Source of the DNA: a virus | Virus record (IMG/VR): IMGVR_UViG_3300042991_000725 | Span: 123,632 to 154,404 of that record | Length of the DNA stretch: 30,773 nucleotides | Reading direction: 5' to 3' (one strand) | Shown here: in pieces, positions 1 to 7,629 of the stretch | How the letters are laid out: each line of letters begins with the position of its first letter | Numbering within the stretch: position 1 is the stretch's first letter | Program-made: the position numbers and the translations under genes | The notes under the pieces: model-generated | The model's database searches: none | What the model was told of the DNA's origin: nothing | Seen by the model: the letters and a program-made list of their open reading frames with translations, nothing else

Positions 1-246
1 ATTCAGCTTACAAAACATTTGGCCACACACTTCGCCCCTAACATCAGAGTTAATTGTGTGATGCCCGGAGGCATATTAAACAATCAAAATAAAGAGTTTG
101 TATATGCGTATTCTGGTATGGTTCCTGCTGGTAGAATGATGGATGTCGAAGAGGTTTGTGGTATTGTCCAGTTTCTTGTATCGGACGATTCTTCGTACTG
201 TACTGGTGGGGTTTTCCCGATAGATGGCGGGTATACAATTTGGTAG
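1..246 (+). CDS. Short-chain dehydrogenase/reductase, C-terminal part (cut by window edge)
   Basis: The reading frame is open from base 1, so the 5' part lies outside the window and only the last 81 residues are seen. They carry C-terminal hallmarks of classical short-chain dehydrogenases: an RVNCVMPG segment (family RVNxVxPG), a helical stretch ending in VQFLVSDDSSYCTG, and the closing IDGGY motif. The Rossmann glycine motif and the YxxxK active site would be upstream and are not visible. Members reduce or oxidise hydroxyl/keto groups with NAD(P)H. Next to a NeuB-like synthase and glycosyltransferases, a role in making a sugar precursor is the natural inference. The substrate cannot be read from the sequence. 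Confidence 0.88.
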   Translation: MQLTKHLATHFAPNIRVNCVMPGGILNNQNKEFVYAYSGMVPAGRMMDVEEVCGIVQFLVSDDSSYCTGGVFPIDGGYTIW

Positions 247-340
247 TGTGGAAGTTTTACCGGAGTTGGTACTGAAGAGATTCAAATGGTCCAAACTTGA
301 GAATCGTGTTACATAAAACCTGCATGTAAAAGGAATGCAA

Positions 341-1201
341 ATGTTAAATTTTAGAAAATTAAAAAGACCTTATTTGATTGCAGAAATTGGCGTAAACCAT
401 CTGGGCGATTTACAGATCACCAAACGTTTGATTGATGCCGCTTATGCTGCTGGATGGAACTGTGTTAAGTTTCAGAAAAGGACTCCAGAATTGTGCGTTC
501 CTGAAGACCAGAAGCATAAAAAGAGAGAGACGCCATGGGGAATTATGGAGTACATAGAATACAGGAATATTGTCGAATTTAGCAAAAGGGAATATGATTA
601 TATAAGAAATTATTGTAGAGAGAAGCCAATAGCATGGACGGCGTCTGTTTGGGACATTGAAAGTTTGGAATTTTTATGTACATATAAGAACGAGATAGAG
701 TTTATAAAAATCCCGTCTGCCCACCTAACGAACGACGATCTTGTTGTTTTTGCGGCGCGTTCTGGAATCTCTGTTATTTTGTCTACTGGCATGAGTACCC
801 TAGAAGAAATCGACCACGCTGTTGATCTTTTGAAAAGCAATAGGGCAGAATTTGCTCTGATGCACTGCAATTCTTCATATCCTGCAGCCAATAATGAGCT
901 GAATCTCAGCTGTATAAGGTCGCTGACAGACAGGTATTCGTGTGTTGTTGGTTATAGTGGCCACGAGGTAGGACTGTCGCCAACAGAAATGTCCATTGCT
1001 TTTGGTGCTATTATAATTGAGAGGCACGTTACGTTAGATAAAAACAGTTGGGGCACGGATCAGAAAAATTCTATTATTCCAGAAGAGATGTGCGCCCTAA
1101 AGAAAAATGTCGATGAGGCGTTTGATTGTTTGGGGGATGGCAAAAAGAGGGTTTGTGATTCTGAGATACCTCATCGTGATAAAATGAGGGCAAAGAAATG
1201 A
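341..1201 (+). CDS. NeuB-family (sialic acid/nonulosonate synthase-like) protein
   Basis: NeuB-family enzymes condense phosphoenolpyruvate with a hexosamine-derived sugar to give nonulosonic acids such as sialic, legionaminic or pseudaminic acid. Visible family motifs in order are IAEIGVNHLGD near the N-terminus, VKFQKRTPE, ASVWDIES, KIPSAHLTN, LSTGMSTLEEI, MHCNSSYPA, GYSGHEVG and IERHVTLDK followed by WGTDQKNS. This is the TIM-barrel catalytic part. At about 286 residues the protein stops where the usual C-terminal antifreeze-like (SAF) domain of about 350-residue NeuB proteins would begin, so it is a short form. I chose the ATG at 341 over the one at 335 because AAGGA ends six bases before 341. 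Its stop overlaps the next start. No CMP-sugar synthetase partner is in the window, so the exact product is open. Confidence 0.87.
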   Translation: MLNFRKLKRPYLIAEIGVNHLGDLQITKRLIDAAYAAGWNCVKFQKRTPELCVPEDQKHKKRETPWGIMEYIEYRNIVEFSKREYDYIRNYCREKPIAWTASVWDIESLEFLCTYKNEIEFIKIPSAHLTNDDLVVFAARSGISVILSTGMSTLEEIDHAVDLLKSNRAEFALMHCNSSYPAANNELNLSCIRSLTDRYSCVVGYSGHEVGLSPTEMSIAFGAIIIERHVTLDKNSWGTDQKNSIIPEEMCALKKNVDEAFDCLGDGKKRVCDSEIPHRDKMRAKK

Positions 1202-2190
1202 AAAAGAGATTTTTGATTGTTTTCCCAATAGCCTCTCCATATAGCAAATTGGTGGTTGCAAAAAGAGCATGCCGTTCTATTATTGACAAATTTTCTTACG
1301 AAGAAGACGATGCATTCTATACCGGATTTGACTATAAGCTTGTTTTTTATGTAGATGAATCGGTCTGTAGTGGAGATATAGTAAATTTTGCAAAAGGGGA
1401 GGCTAGAAGTAATCCAAATATCGTATATAGAAAGCACATGGGTTCTTGGACTAAAGATGTAAATCAATCCATCATAGACTGTGTTGCAGAAAGATACGAC
1501 TATCTAGTTTTGTTTCATGATGACATTTTTGTGGAAACAGACGGATGGAATGTTTTGATTGATAATTTTGCAGGCAAAAGGGATGATGTTGGCGTCATAA
1601 CATTTACAGATACGGTATATAGGAAAATATGTAGCTGTATTATTCCAATGCGCGAGGGGTATCACATAGATTCGTTTAATGGCGCATGGTCTACTAATAC
1701 GCTATTTCAGTATCACAAATTTCAGCCTAAGTGGTCTATAGATAAAAAGTTTCAAAGGTGGGACAGTATTTTAGAATCGAAACTGGATTATCCGACCGCT
1801 CCAGTGAAGATGTTTGCTAGCTGGTCAATGGTTATGATTGTTCCATTGAATGTGCTTAATTCTGGAGTAAAGTTTGAAGATTGGACCCCGTGGACACTTT
1901 TAAATGAGGCCGACTTTAATATGCAGTGTATTGAGATGGGGTACAATAATTGTTATATGCCCAACATTTGTTACGAACACCACAGGGAGAACAACATACC
2001 CAAAACTAGGTCAATGGATCAGATTATTCAATATAGGAATGTTGCACATGCGGCGTTCAGAAACAAGTGGGGCTTTTCTCATGAGCCAGAGGTTGCAGAC
2101 AAAAAGAAGATTTTTGAGAGATTTAAGAATACTACTGCTGAATGTTTGTTAAACACAAATAGTTTTGATTGGCAATATTTCAATGAATAA
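1198..2190 (+). CDS. Putative GT-A-like glycosyltransferase, copy 1 of a tandem pair
   Basis: This 330-residue protein overlaps the NeuB-like gene by four bases (ATGA). It has an N-terminal alpha/beta part and a YLVLFHDDIF segment with an acidic pair at D108-D109, placed like the DxD metal and nucleotide-sugar site of GT-A enzymes. Further on are GVITFTDTVYRK, FQYHKF, LDYPTAPVK, WTPWTLLNEADFN and a C-terminal HAAFRNKWGFSH. All of these recur in the next gene, so the two are paralogues from a tandem duplication. I do not recognise the exact family. Glycosyltransferase is inferred from the HDD pattern and the neighbours. Other nucleotide-sugar-dependent activities remain possible. It has no signal peptide or membrane segment. 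Confidence 0.6.
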   Translation: MKKRFLIVFPIASPYSKLVVAKRACRSIIDKFSYEEDDAFYTGFDYKLVFYVDESVCSGDIVNFAKGEARSNPNIVYRKHMGSWTKDVNQSIIDCVAERYDYLVLFHDDIFVETDGWNVLIDNFAGKRDDVGVITFTDTVYRKICSCIIPMREGYHIDSFNGAWSTNTLFQYHKFQPKWSIDKKFQRWDSILESKLDYPTAPVKMFASWSMVMIVPLNVLNSGVKFEDWTPWTLLNEADFNMQCIEMGYNNCYMPNICYEHHRENNIPKTRSMDQIIQYRNVAHAAFRNKWGFSHEPEVADKKKIFERFKNTTAECLLNTNSFDWQYFNE

Positions 2191-3148
2191 ACTATTTATT
2201 TGTCAAGTCTTGGCATCTCCTGAAATTAGATTCCCTATTTTTAGGAAATCTTTTGAATCTATCTTTTATGCGACAGGACTTGATTATTCAGAATTCCAGC
2301 ACGTTGTTTTTGTGGATTGGAAAAAGATTCCTAAAACTGCGGAAATGTATTTGAAGTGGTTCTGTGGGATTCATAAGAATATTTCAGTATTTGATCATCG
2401 TGGAACGTGGGCTAACGATATTAATTGGAGTTTTCAAAAAGCGTGGCTTGACGATTTCAAATGGGTTGCGTGTTTTCATGACGATGTTTACAATGATACC
2501 GATGATTGGTTTGTAAAACTTGAGGCGGCTTATGAGGACAAACCCAACGTTGGCGTCATAACATCAACCGACATTATCTACAGAAAAACTGCAAGCTCAT
2601 ACCCTGTAGCTAGGCCCGGATACTATAAAGACGTTTATGAAAATAGCTGGGATGTTGGCAATATATTTCAGTTTAACAAATTTCGTGTTGATTGGAGGTA
2701 TGGTAAAATTTTTGATGAATGGAATGAAACCTTAGAGAATTATTTAGATTATCCGTCTGGTCCAGTAAAGACATTTTCGTCTTGGTCTTGTGTTATGGTT
2801 TTAAGGTCTGAACTTGCTAGAAAGCTACATGCTGAAAATTGGGTCCACTGGACCTTGCTGAATGAGCTCGATCTGAACATGCAGACGATGATGCTTGGCT
2901 ATTATAATTCATGGTTTCCGAAATGGGAGACTGAGCATCATAGAGACGACCCAAGCCATCCTGTGACTAGATCAAATTCATTAATAAAAGATTATAAAGA
3001 CGTGGCGCACAAGGCTTTTGAAAATAAGTGGGGGTTTAGCCATTTAGCGAAGAAGGAAGAGGTGGATCGTATAAGGAAACTTACAGAAGGGACGCTGCTC
3101 CGTGAGTTTATAGGCGAAAAATACACATACGATTGGGATTATTTATAA
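2183..3148 (+). CDS. Putative GT-A-like glycosyltransferase, copy 2 of a tandem pair
   Basis: Paralogue of the preceding gene. It shares the acidic pair in VACFHDDVY (D100-D101), GVITSTDIIYRK, FQFNKF, LDYPSGPVK, WVHWTLLNELDLN, an EHHRDD element, and HKAFENKWGFSH. Both proteins end in a similar aromatic tail (YDWDYL here, FDWQYF there). The start is the ATG at 2183, eight bases inside the upstream gene. No strong Shine-Dalgarno is seen, so translational coupling is likely. A reading from a TTG at 2165 is less likely. The two copies have diverged across most positions, so they probably act on different acceptors or donors rather than being a recent redundant copy. Function is inferred. Confidence 0.6.
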   Translation: MNKLFICQVLASPEIRFPIFRKSFESIFYATGLDYSEFQHVVFVDWKKIPKTAEMYLKWFCGIHKNISVFDHRGTWANDINWSFQKAWLDDFKWVACFHDDVYNDTDDWFVKLEAAYEDKPNVGVITSTDIIYRKTASSYPVARPGYYKDVYENSWDVGNIFQFNKFRVDWRYGKIFDEWNETLENYLDYPSGPVKTFSSWSCVMVLRSELARKLHAENWVHWTLLNELDLNMQTMMLGYYNSWFPKWETEHHRDDPSHPVTRSNSLIKDYKDVAHKAFENKWGFSHLAKKEEVDRIRKLTEGTLLREFIGEKYTYDWDYL

Positions 3149-3933
3149 TGGCCTTAATAAATGGCAGACAATCTATGACCGTTGTTATCACTGGTCGAAA
3201 TGATGGTTATTATGTCAAGCCGGACATTTACTACAAGATAAACAAGTACATTGAGAGTCTCAATAGGTCTTTTGGTCGCATAGAGAAAGATATAATATTT
3301 GTTGAATATAACAATCCAGAAAATGAACCTCATTTGTTTGAAAAGGTAAGGGGGAATAAGATTCGATGGATTGTTGTGCCACCGTCGTTTCATAAAACAG
3401 TAACCAATTTGGACTATATGTCGTTTTGTGAATTTTTTGCTAAAAACATAGGGATGAGAAGGACATCAGTAGATTGTGATTTTATTCTTGTTGGCAATCC
3501 CGACATTATTTTTAGAGATGGTTTTGCTAGAACACTTGAAAAAAGAAATTTATATCTTGGGGCTAAGTGGCATATGTTAAAGGGTATGAATGCGTGTCGT
3601 GATAAAAAGGACGCAAGTGTTCACGGTGCTCTTGGCGACTTTATGATTTTCGATAGAGAGTCGTGTTTCGAACTTAGGGGGTTTAGGCAAGCAGTAATAT
3701 GGGGAGGAATGGATACTAGATTTGCGTATGACTGGGTTGCAAGCAAAAGGAAGGTGATTGAAATGAGCAATTTTATTTTGCTCCATGAAGATCACGACAA
3801 AGATAGTCAATCACTTTTTGATCAGCGAAGGAAGAGAGAAGACAATAGAGCAAGAGGCGTTTTGGACAATCCGCCAGAAAACAGTCAAGATTGGGGATTC
3901 CCTCAAGTGGACTTTCAAGAGGTGATAGAATAA
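3148..3933 (+). CDS. Glycosyltransferase family 2-like protein
   Basis: The start is the ATG at 3148, overlapping the preceding TAA by one base. The N-terminal TVVITGRNDGYY stretch resembles the first beta strand and nucleotide-binding loop of GT-A/GT2-like proteins that begin with ITxRNDxY. Later come CDFILVGNPDIIFRDG, where an N-x-D could serve as the metal site, and GDFMIFDRESCFELRGF, typical of the region where GT2 enzymes position the acceptor. It has about 261 residues and no membrane segment, so it would be a soluble enzyme. It belongs to the same run as the tandem pair upstream but is not close to them in sequence. Donor and acceptor are unknown. Confidence 0.62.
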   Translation: MALINGRQSMTVVITGRNDGYYVKPDIYYKINKYIESLNRSFGRIEKDIIFVEYNNPENEPHLFEKVRGNKIRWIVVPPSFHKTVTNLDYMSFCEFFAKNIGMRRTSVDCDFILVGNPDIIFRDGFARTLEKRNLYLGAKWHMLKGMNACRDKKDASVHGALGDFMIFDRESCFELRGFRQAVIWGGMDTRFAYDWVASKRKVIEMSNFILLHEDHDKDSQSLFDQRRKREDNRARGVLDNPPENSQDWGFPQVDFQEVIE

Positions 3934-3934
3934 T

Positions 3935-4573
3935 ATGCCTATCGACAAAAATACTGTAGAGATGGTTCACGAATATTGGATGGACAACAAGACGTATGAA
4001 ATTTGGATACAGGACGAAGATTCTTCGTGTAATGGTGGCAATGGTGAATCTGGAATAACCAACACGTCTGCCATTAGGGTGATTAAGAATCTCAATATGC
4101 TCAAAGGCTATATGTCTAACGGCAATTTGGCGAGAGTCCATTTGTATAGTATAGGAGGAAGTGTTGAAGATGGGCTTGCAATTTATGATACCATTATGTC
4201 TATGCCTTACAAAGTCGTCATGTATTGCTATGCTTACGTTCCAAGTATGGCTTCTGTTGTTTTGCAGGCCGCAGACGAAAGAATCTTAATGCCATCAGCA
4301 TACTTGATGCTTCATCATGGTGAGATCAATGTTGGAGAAGGCAGTCAGGCGGCGTATGCTACTGTTGATTTTTGTAAGAAATTGGACAGTAAAATTCTTG
4401 ACATCTATGCTAATAGGGCGGTGCGTGGTCCAAAATTTAAAGGCAAGTCTGTTAGTTTTGTTAGAAAGAAATTTGACGAAGCGATGAACTCTAAGGGCAA
4501 TTTATATTTGAGTCCAGAAGAGGCTATTGAGTGGGGGTTGGCAGACTCTATAGTTAAAGGAAAATCTCTATGA
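3935..4573 (+). CDS. ClpP-fold serine protease (ClpP/SppA-like), possibly altered active site
   Basis: The 212-residue length and motif order fit the ClpP/crotonase fold. VHLYSIGGSVEDGLAIYD matches the INSPGG-like loop and following helix. Next is YVPSMASVVL with the expected nucleophile S104, then LMLHHGEI with the expected general base H127, and finally YLSPEEAIEWGLADSIV, the ClpP C-terminal signature. Aligned to that signature, the position normally held by the catalytic aspartate appears to be asparagine (GNLYLSPEEA), so activity may be reduced or use another acid. Phage ClpP-like proteases usually sit beside portal and capsid genes as prohead proteases. Here it lies inside a sugar cluster, and a separate prohead protease is encoded at 15919. 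Its target is unknown. It overlaps the next gene by ATGA. Confidence 0.75.
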   Translation: MPIDKNTVEMVHEYWMDNKTYEIWIQDEDSSCNGGNGESGITNTSAIRVIKNLNMLKGYMSNGNLARVHLYSIGGSVEDGLAIYDTIMSMPYKVVMYCYAYVPSMASVVLQAADERILMPSAYLMLHHGEINVGEGSQAAYATVDFCKKLDSKILDIYANRAVRGPKFKGKSVSFVRKKFDEAMNSKGNLYLSPEEAIEWGLADSIVKGKSL

Positions 4574-5334
4574 ACTATGTCGATATAATCAAAAACAATA
4601 AAGAGGCGTTTGTTTCTAATTTTTATCCCAATAAACTTGGCCGTTGGTCTGAAGTCATCTATACTTATGACGATAGCAAAGAGCCAAAGATTCACGAAAT
4701 AGATATTTATAATATAATGAAAAGAGTAGAAAATAGAGACTATGAAAGTATGGGATTTCCAGACTTGGCTCCTGTTTTCCACGAAACGGTCAAGCGGCTC
4801 ATGTCTGTATCGAACAAGCTTAATGTTGCAAATTTTGGAGCTCTTCTGGGTGCATGGACAGCTCCCTATTTGTTTTATGAGTCTTTAGACAATATAGATG
4901 TTTATGAGCTTAGGCCAACAAACATCGAGCATCCTAAAATCAACGTAATATATAAAGATATGACTATGGAGCCATTGGACAAAATACGTCCAAAGTACGA
5001 CGTAATCAGCTGTATAGATTCAATTAGCCATGCTGGACTTGGCAGATATTCTAGTCTTGTTAGTCCAAATGCAGACATTAATATGGGCAAAAGAGTTTGT
5101 GGTTTATTGCGTCCCGGCGGCTATCTTATTATTGCTATAACGTGTGTGCTCAATGAAAGTGATGGCGGTATTATATTTAATATTCAGCGCAACTATACTA
5201 AGCATAGAATATCACTCTTAACAGAGGGCTTGGAACTAATAGAATGTTTGACAGAAGATTCCAAGCTAAAGGTTTTGCGTTCGGACATCCCGTCTGTTCG
5301 TAGGATGTTTTTATTTAGGAAGAGTAAACAATGA
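4570..5334 (+). CDS. DUF268-like protein (putative methyltransferase fold)
   Basis: A 254-residue soluble protein. The central and C-terminal part matches the pattern I associate with DUF268: ISHAGLGRY (family EHxGLGRYGD), then an acidic segment, a long helix, LLRPGGYLIIAI, and IIFNIQRNYT followed by LLTEGLELIE (family FNxHRxY...). LRPGG-Y-L-I-I-A is the strand/turn pattern of class I methyltransferases, while the SAM-binding glycine motif is weak (NFGALLGAWT near residue 90). DUF268 proteins occur in polysaccharide gene clusters. The stop overlaps the start of the deacetylase gene, so the two are probably co-translated. The reaction is not established. Confidence 0.62.
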   Translation: MNYVDIIKNNKEAFVSNFYPNKLGRWSEVIYTYDDSKEPKIHEIDIYNIMKRVENRDYESMGFPDLAPVFHETVKRLMSVSNKLNVANFGALLGAWTAPYLFYESLDNIDVYELRPTNIEHPKINVIYKDMTMEPLDKIRPKYDVISCIDSISHAGLGRYSSLVSPNADINMGKRVCGLLRPGGYLIIAITCVLNESDGGIIFNIQRNYTKHRISLLTEGLELIECLTEDSKLKVLRSDIPSVRRMFLFRKSKQ

Positions 5335-5972
5335 ATGTTATAGCAATAGGTGCTCATATCGACGATATAGTTATCGGCTGTGGGGGAACACTATCAAAGT
5401 TTGTAGACAGAGGGGCGCGTGTTTTTGGTTTGACAATGACCAATTCGGAGACTCATTTTAACGAACGCGACATACATCGGACAAGCGAGGATGCTCATTG
5501 TGAAGAAAAAATGGCTTCTAAAATTATCGGCTATGATATTTACCAGTTTGATAATTTAGATATAAATGTTGGCGAGTTGTGCTACAGTGCTAGTTTGATG
5601 AAAAAGATAGAGTCTATACTTTTTGAAAATCATATAGATTATGTTTTTACTCATTGGCGCAACGATATAAATACGGACCATGCAGAGTGTTTTAAGATAG
5701 TAAGGACTGCGGCTAGGCATACAAAAAACGTATTGACATTTAGGACCAACTGGTATTGTGATGCAACAGCGCCAATTATCGAAAATGTTTATTCCAACAT
5801 AGATTCTACAATTTATCGAAAGGTAGACGCTTTGCATTGCTTTAAGACCGAGATAGACAATCGTGGAGAAATTTGGTTGCGTAGTTTCATCGATTATAAT
5901 GAGACATTGGGTTTTTGGCGTGGTGCTAAATTTGTTGAGGCTTTTGAGTGTGTTAAGATGGAGATGCCATAA
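5331..5972 (+). CDS. PIG-L/LmbE-family N-acetyl-sugar deacetylase
   Basis: The N-terminus has the zinc-binding AHIDD motif (H9, D11, D12) after a hydrophobic strand, then IVIGCGGTLSKF, the usual helix of PIG-L enzymes. A second motif, HWRNDINTDH (H108, D112, D116, H117), supplies the remaining metal and catalytic positions. The 213-residue length is normal for the family. These enzymes remove N-acetyl groups from GlcNAc-type residues on lipids, nucleotide sugars or small thiol precursors. In this cluster a glycan or sugar-nucleotide substrate is likely. Both starts and stops overlap neighbours (ATGA at 5331, TAATG at 5972), placing it firmly in the polycistronic unit. Confidence 0.88.
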   Translation: MNVIAIGAHIDDIVIGCGGTLSKFVDRGARVFGLTMTNSETHFNERDIHRTSEDAHCEEKMASKIIGYDIYQFDNLDINVGELCYSASLMKKIESILFENHIDYVFTHWRNDINTDHAECFKIVRTAARHTKNVLTFRTNWYCDATAPIIENVYSNIDSTIYRKVDALHCFKTEIDNRGEIWLRSFIDYNETLGFWRGAKFVEAFECVKMEMP

Positions 5973-6577
5973 TGGGACAACTTCAGAAGGGCAGACAATA
6001 TGACGAATTTTTGCTTGAATCGTTTGAATCTATTATTGAAAAATTTGAAATAAATAGTTATGTTGAGACTGGATTTCGCCATGCTATTTATATAGAAAAA
6101 TTACACAACAAATACAAGCATTTATTTGTTGGAGGTGCCGAAATAGACTCGGCGTGTTGTGAGTGCGCGTCTGGTTATTTAGGTAAAAGTAGTAGGTCGA
6201 TTTTAGAACAGTCAGATTCTGTAGTTTTTTTACGTAAACATATTGGAGGATTCCCCTCTCCTATATTGTTTTTTTTAGACGCAAATACTGAAGGTCAAGG
6301 AGCTAGGACTCCGGTTCAGGAAGAATTGAGATGTATCGCAGATGTATGCAGCAAATGTGTTGTTGTTATACACGATTTTAAGAATACACGAAACACGAAT
6401 CATAAAGGAACCATTTCATCCATAGAGTCTATTTCTTGGTTTTTAGAAGAAAAAAGACATACGGCATTGAGGTTCAATTACAATAGCACTTACGGTTGGG
6501 CAAATGTGCCCGTTGGAGCCGCATTTGTTTGGATTGGGTTTACACGAAAAGAAGTTGACAATTATCAGCCAAATTAG
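5972..6577 (+). CDS. Methyltransferase-like protein (class I fold, unclear subfamily)
   Basis: A 201-residue protein with a recognisable but weak class I methyltransferase layout. INSYVETGFRHAIYIEKL stands where a SAM-binding strand and turn (EtGxxxG) would be, and GGAEIDSACCECAS gives an acidic strand end that could bind ribose. ILFFLDANTEGQG resembles the FxLDAH strand found in TylF/CmcI-like and related enzymes, and VVVIHDFKNT resembles the later hydrophobic strand with an acidic end. The second glycine of the SAM loop is missing, so substrate or cofactor use is uncertain. It starts on the stop codon of the deacetylase gene. An AGGAGGG ribosome site for the next gene begins right after it. 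Confidence 0.5.
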   Translation: MGQLQKGRQYDEFLLESFESIIEKFEINSYVETGFRHAIYIEKLHNKYKHLFVGGAEIDSACCECASGYLGKSSRSILEQSDSVVFLRKHIGGFPSPILFFLDANTEGQGARTPVQEELRCIADVCSKCVVVIHDFKNTRNTNHKGTISSIESISWFLEEKRHTALRFNYNSTYGWANVPVGAAFVWIGFTRKEVDNYQPN

Positions 6578-6586
6578 GAGGGCAAA

Positions 6587-7519
6587 ATGAACGTTCTTAT
6601 TACTGGGATTCTTGGTGTTATAGGCAGTGCTTTGGAAAGAGAGTTTCGCAACAGAAATGTGAATGTTTTTGGTTGTGATTTGGAACATACCAGCAAAGAC
6701 CGCTATATGCGTGTAGACATTGCCGACTTTAGAGAAATGAGAAGGGTTATAAAAACATTTAAGCCCGACATTGTTTATAATGCGGCTGCAGAGTTTGGAA
6801 GGTGGAATGGCGAAGATTATTATGAGCAGCTATATAGAACTAATTTTATAGGAACAAAGAACATTATCAGGCTTTCTGAGGAATACGGATTCAAAATTGT
6901 CCATTTTAGCTCTAGTGAAATATATTGTGATTACGATGGAATTATGACGGAAGATGTTCCAGACAAGGTTGTTTTGATTCCATTTAATGATTATGCCGCA
7001 TCTAAAAGGCTTAATGAATATCAGTTGACGAATAGTAGAAAGGCGTATGATACGGACTATGTGATAGTGAGACCATTTAACCTGTATGGAGAAGAGCCAT
7101 ACACGCCATACAGAAGCGTTGCTTGTAGATTTTGCTATCACGCACTTACATCTGCACCAATAACCGTGCATCGTGGACACAAAAGGTCTTCTTTATATAT
7201 AGATGATGCAGTAAGAACTCTAGCGAATATTATATACAACTTTAAGCCGGGAGGTGTATACAATCTAGGAGACGCCACAAGAACACATACGATAGAGGAA
7301 CTTGCAGATATAATATGGCGTTGTACTGGAGCTGACCCGTGCTTGATTAAATATGCCGATCCAGAGCCGATGACAACATTAAGCAAGATTACAGATACAA
7401 AGCGCGCAGAGCAAGATCTGGGTCATGAGGTCACAGTTAGTCTTGAAGATGGCATAGAAAAAACTGTGTCTTGGATGGAGAAAAAATATGGACTTATTCG
7501 TCCGAGGAATAGCCGATGA
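6587..7519 (+). CDS. NAD-dependent epimerase/dehydratase (extended SDR)
   Basis: The N-terminal Rossmann motif TGILGVIGS has glycines at 7, 10 and 13. FKPDIVYNAAAEFG, VHFSSSEIY (catalytic serine region) and YAASK (Y136, K140) follow in the order of nucleotide-sugar epimerases and dehydratases, then VRPFNLYGEEP, which matches the RxxNxYGP segment. At 310 residues it has the usual size. Family members epimerise or dehydrate NDP-sugars. It is preceded by a strong AGGAGGG site eight bases before the ATG. It would supply a modified sugar to the flanking glycosyltransferases. The particular sugar cannot be assigned. Confidence 0.88.
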   Translation: MNVLITGILGVIGSALEREFRNRNVNVFGCDLEHTSKDRYMRVDIADFREMRRVIKTFKPDIVYNAAAEFGRWNGEDYYEQLYRTNFIGTKNIIRLSEEYGFKIVHFSSSEIYCDYDGIMTEDVPDKVVLIPFNDYAASKRLNEYQLTNSRKAYDTDYVIVRPFNLYGEEPYTPYRSVACRFCYHALTSAPITVHRGHKRSSLYIDDAVRTLANIIYNFKPGGVYNLGDATRTHTIEELADIIWRCTGADPCLIKYADPEPMTTLSKITDTKRAEQDLGHEVTVSLEDGIEKTVSWMEKKYGLIRPRNSR

Positions 7520-7620
7520 ACGGAGATCGTAGGTGTTTTGTTCCAAGTGTATACGAAAGAAGGGCCTATTCTAAGAATGGCGAAGATGGCATTCTTATGT
7601 ATATTTTAATCATAATTTAG
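7516..7620 (+). pseudogene. 34-codon remnant of a YSxxGEDGIL-type methyltransferase-like gene
   Basis: An ATG at 7516 overlaps the epimerase stop (ATGA) and opens a 34-residue frame ending in TAG at 7620. It contains the sequence YSKNGEDGILMYI, which resembles the N-terminal YSQxGEDGIxxxIF motif of a family of small SAM-dependent methyltransferase-like proteins in glycan clusters. The frame stops right after the motif, where about 200 more residues would be expected, and the next gene's ribosome site follows at once. I read it as the surviving 5' end of a deleted gene whose start may still couple translation. A functional micropeptide cannot be excluded. Confidence 0.5.
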
Positions 7621-7629
7621 GGAGGATGT

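Noticed and set aside
247-340. Small gene or RNA between the SDR and NeuB-like genes
   Set aside because: No open frame of useful length, no hairpin with T-run and no clear promoter; it looks like simple spacer.
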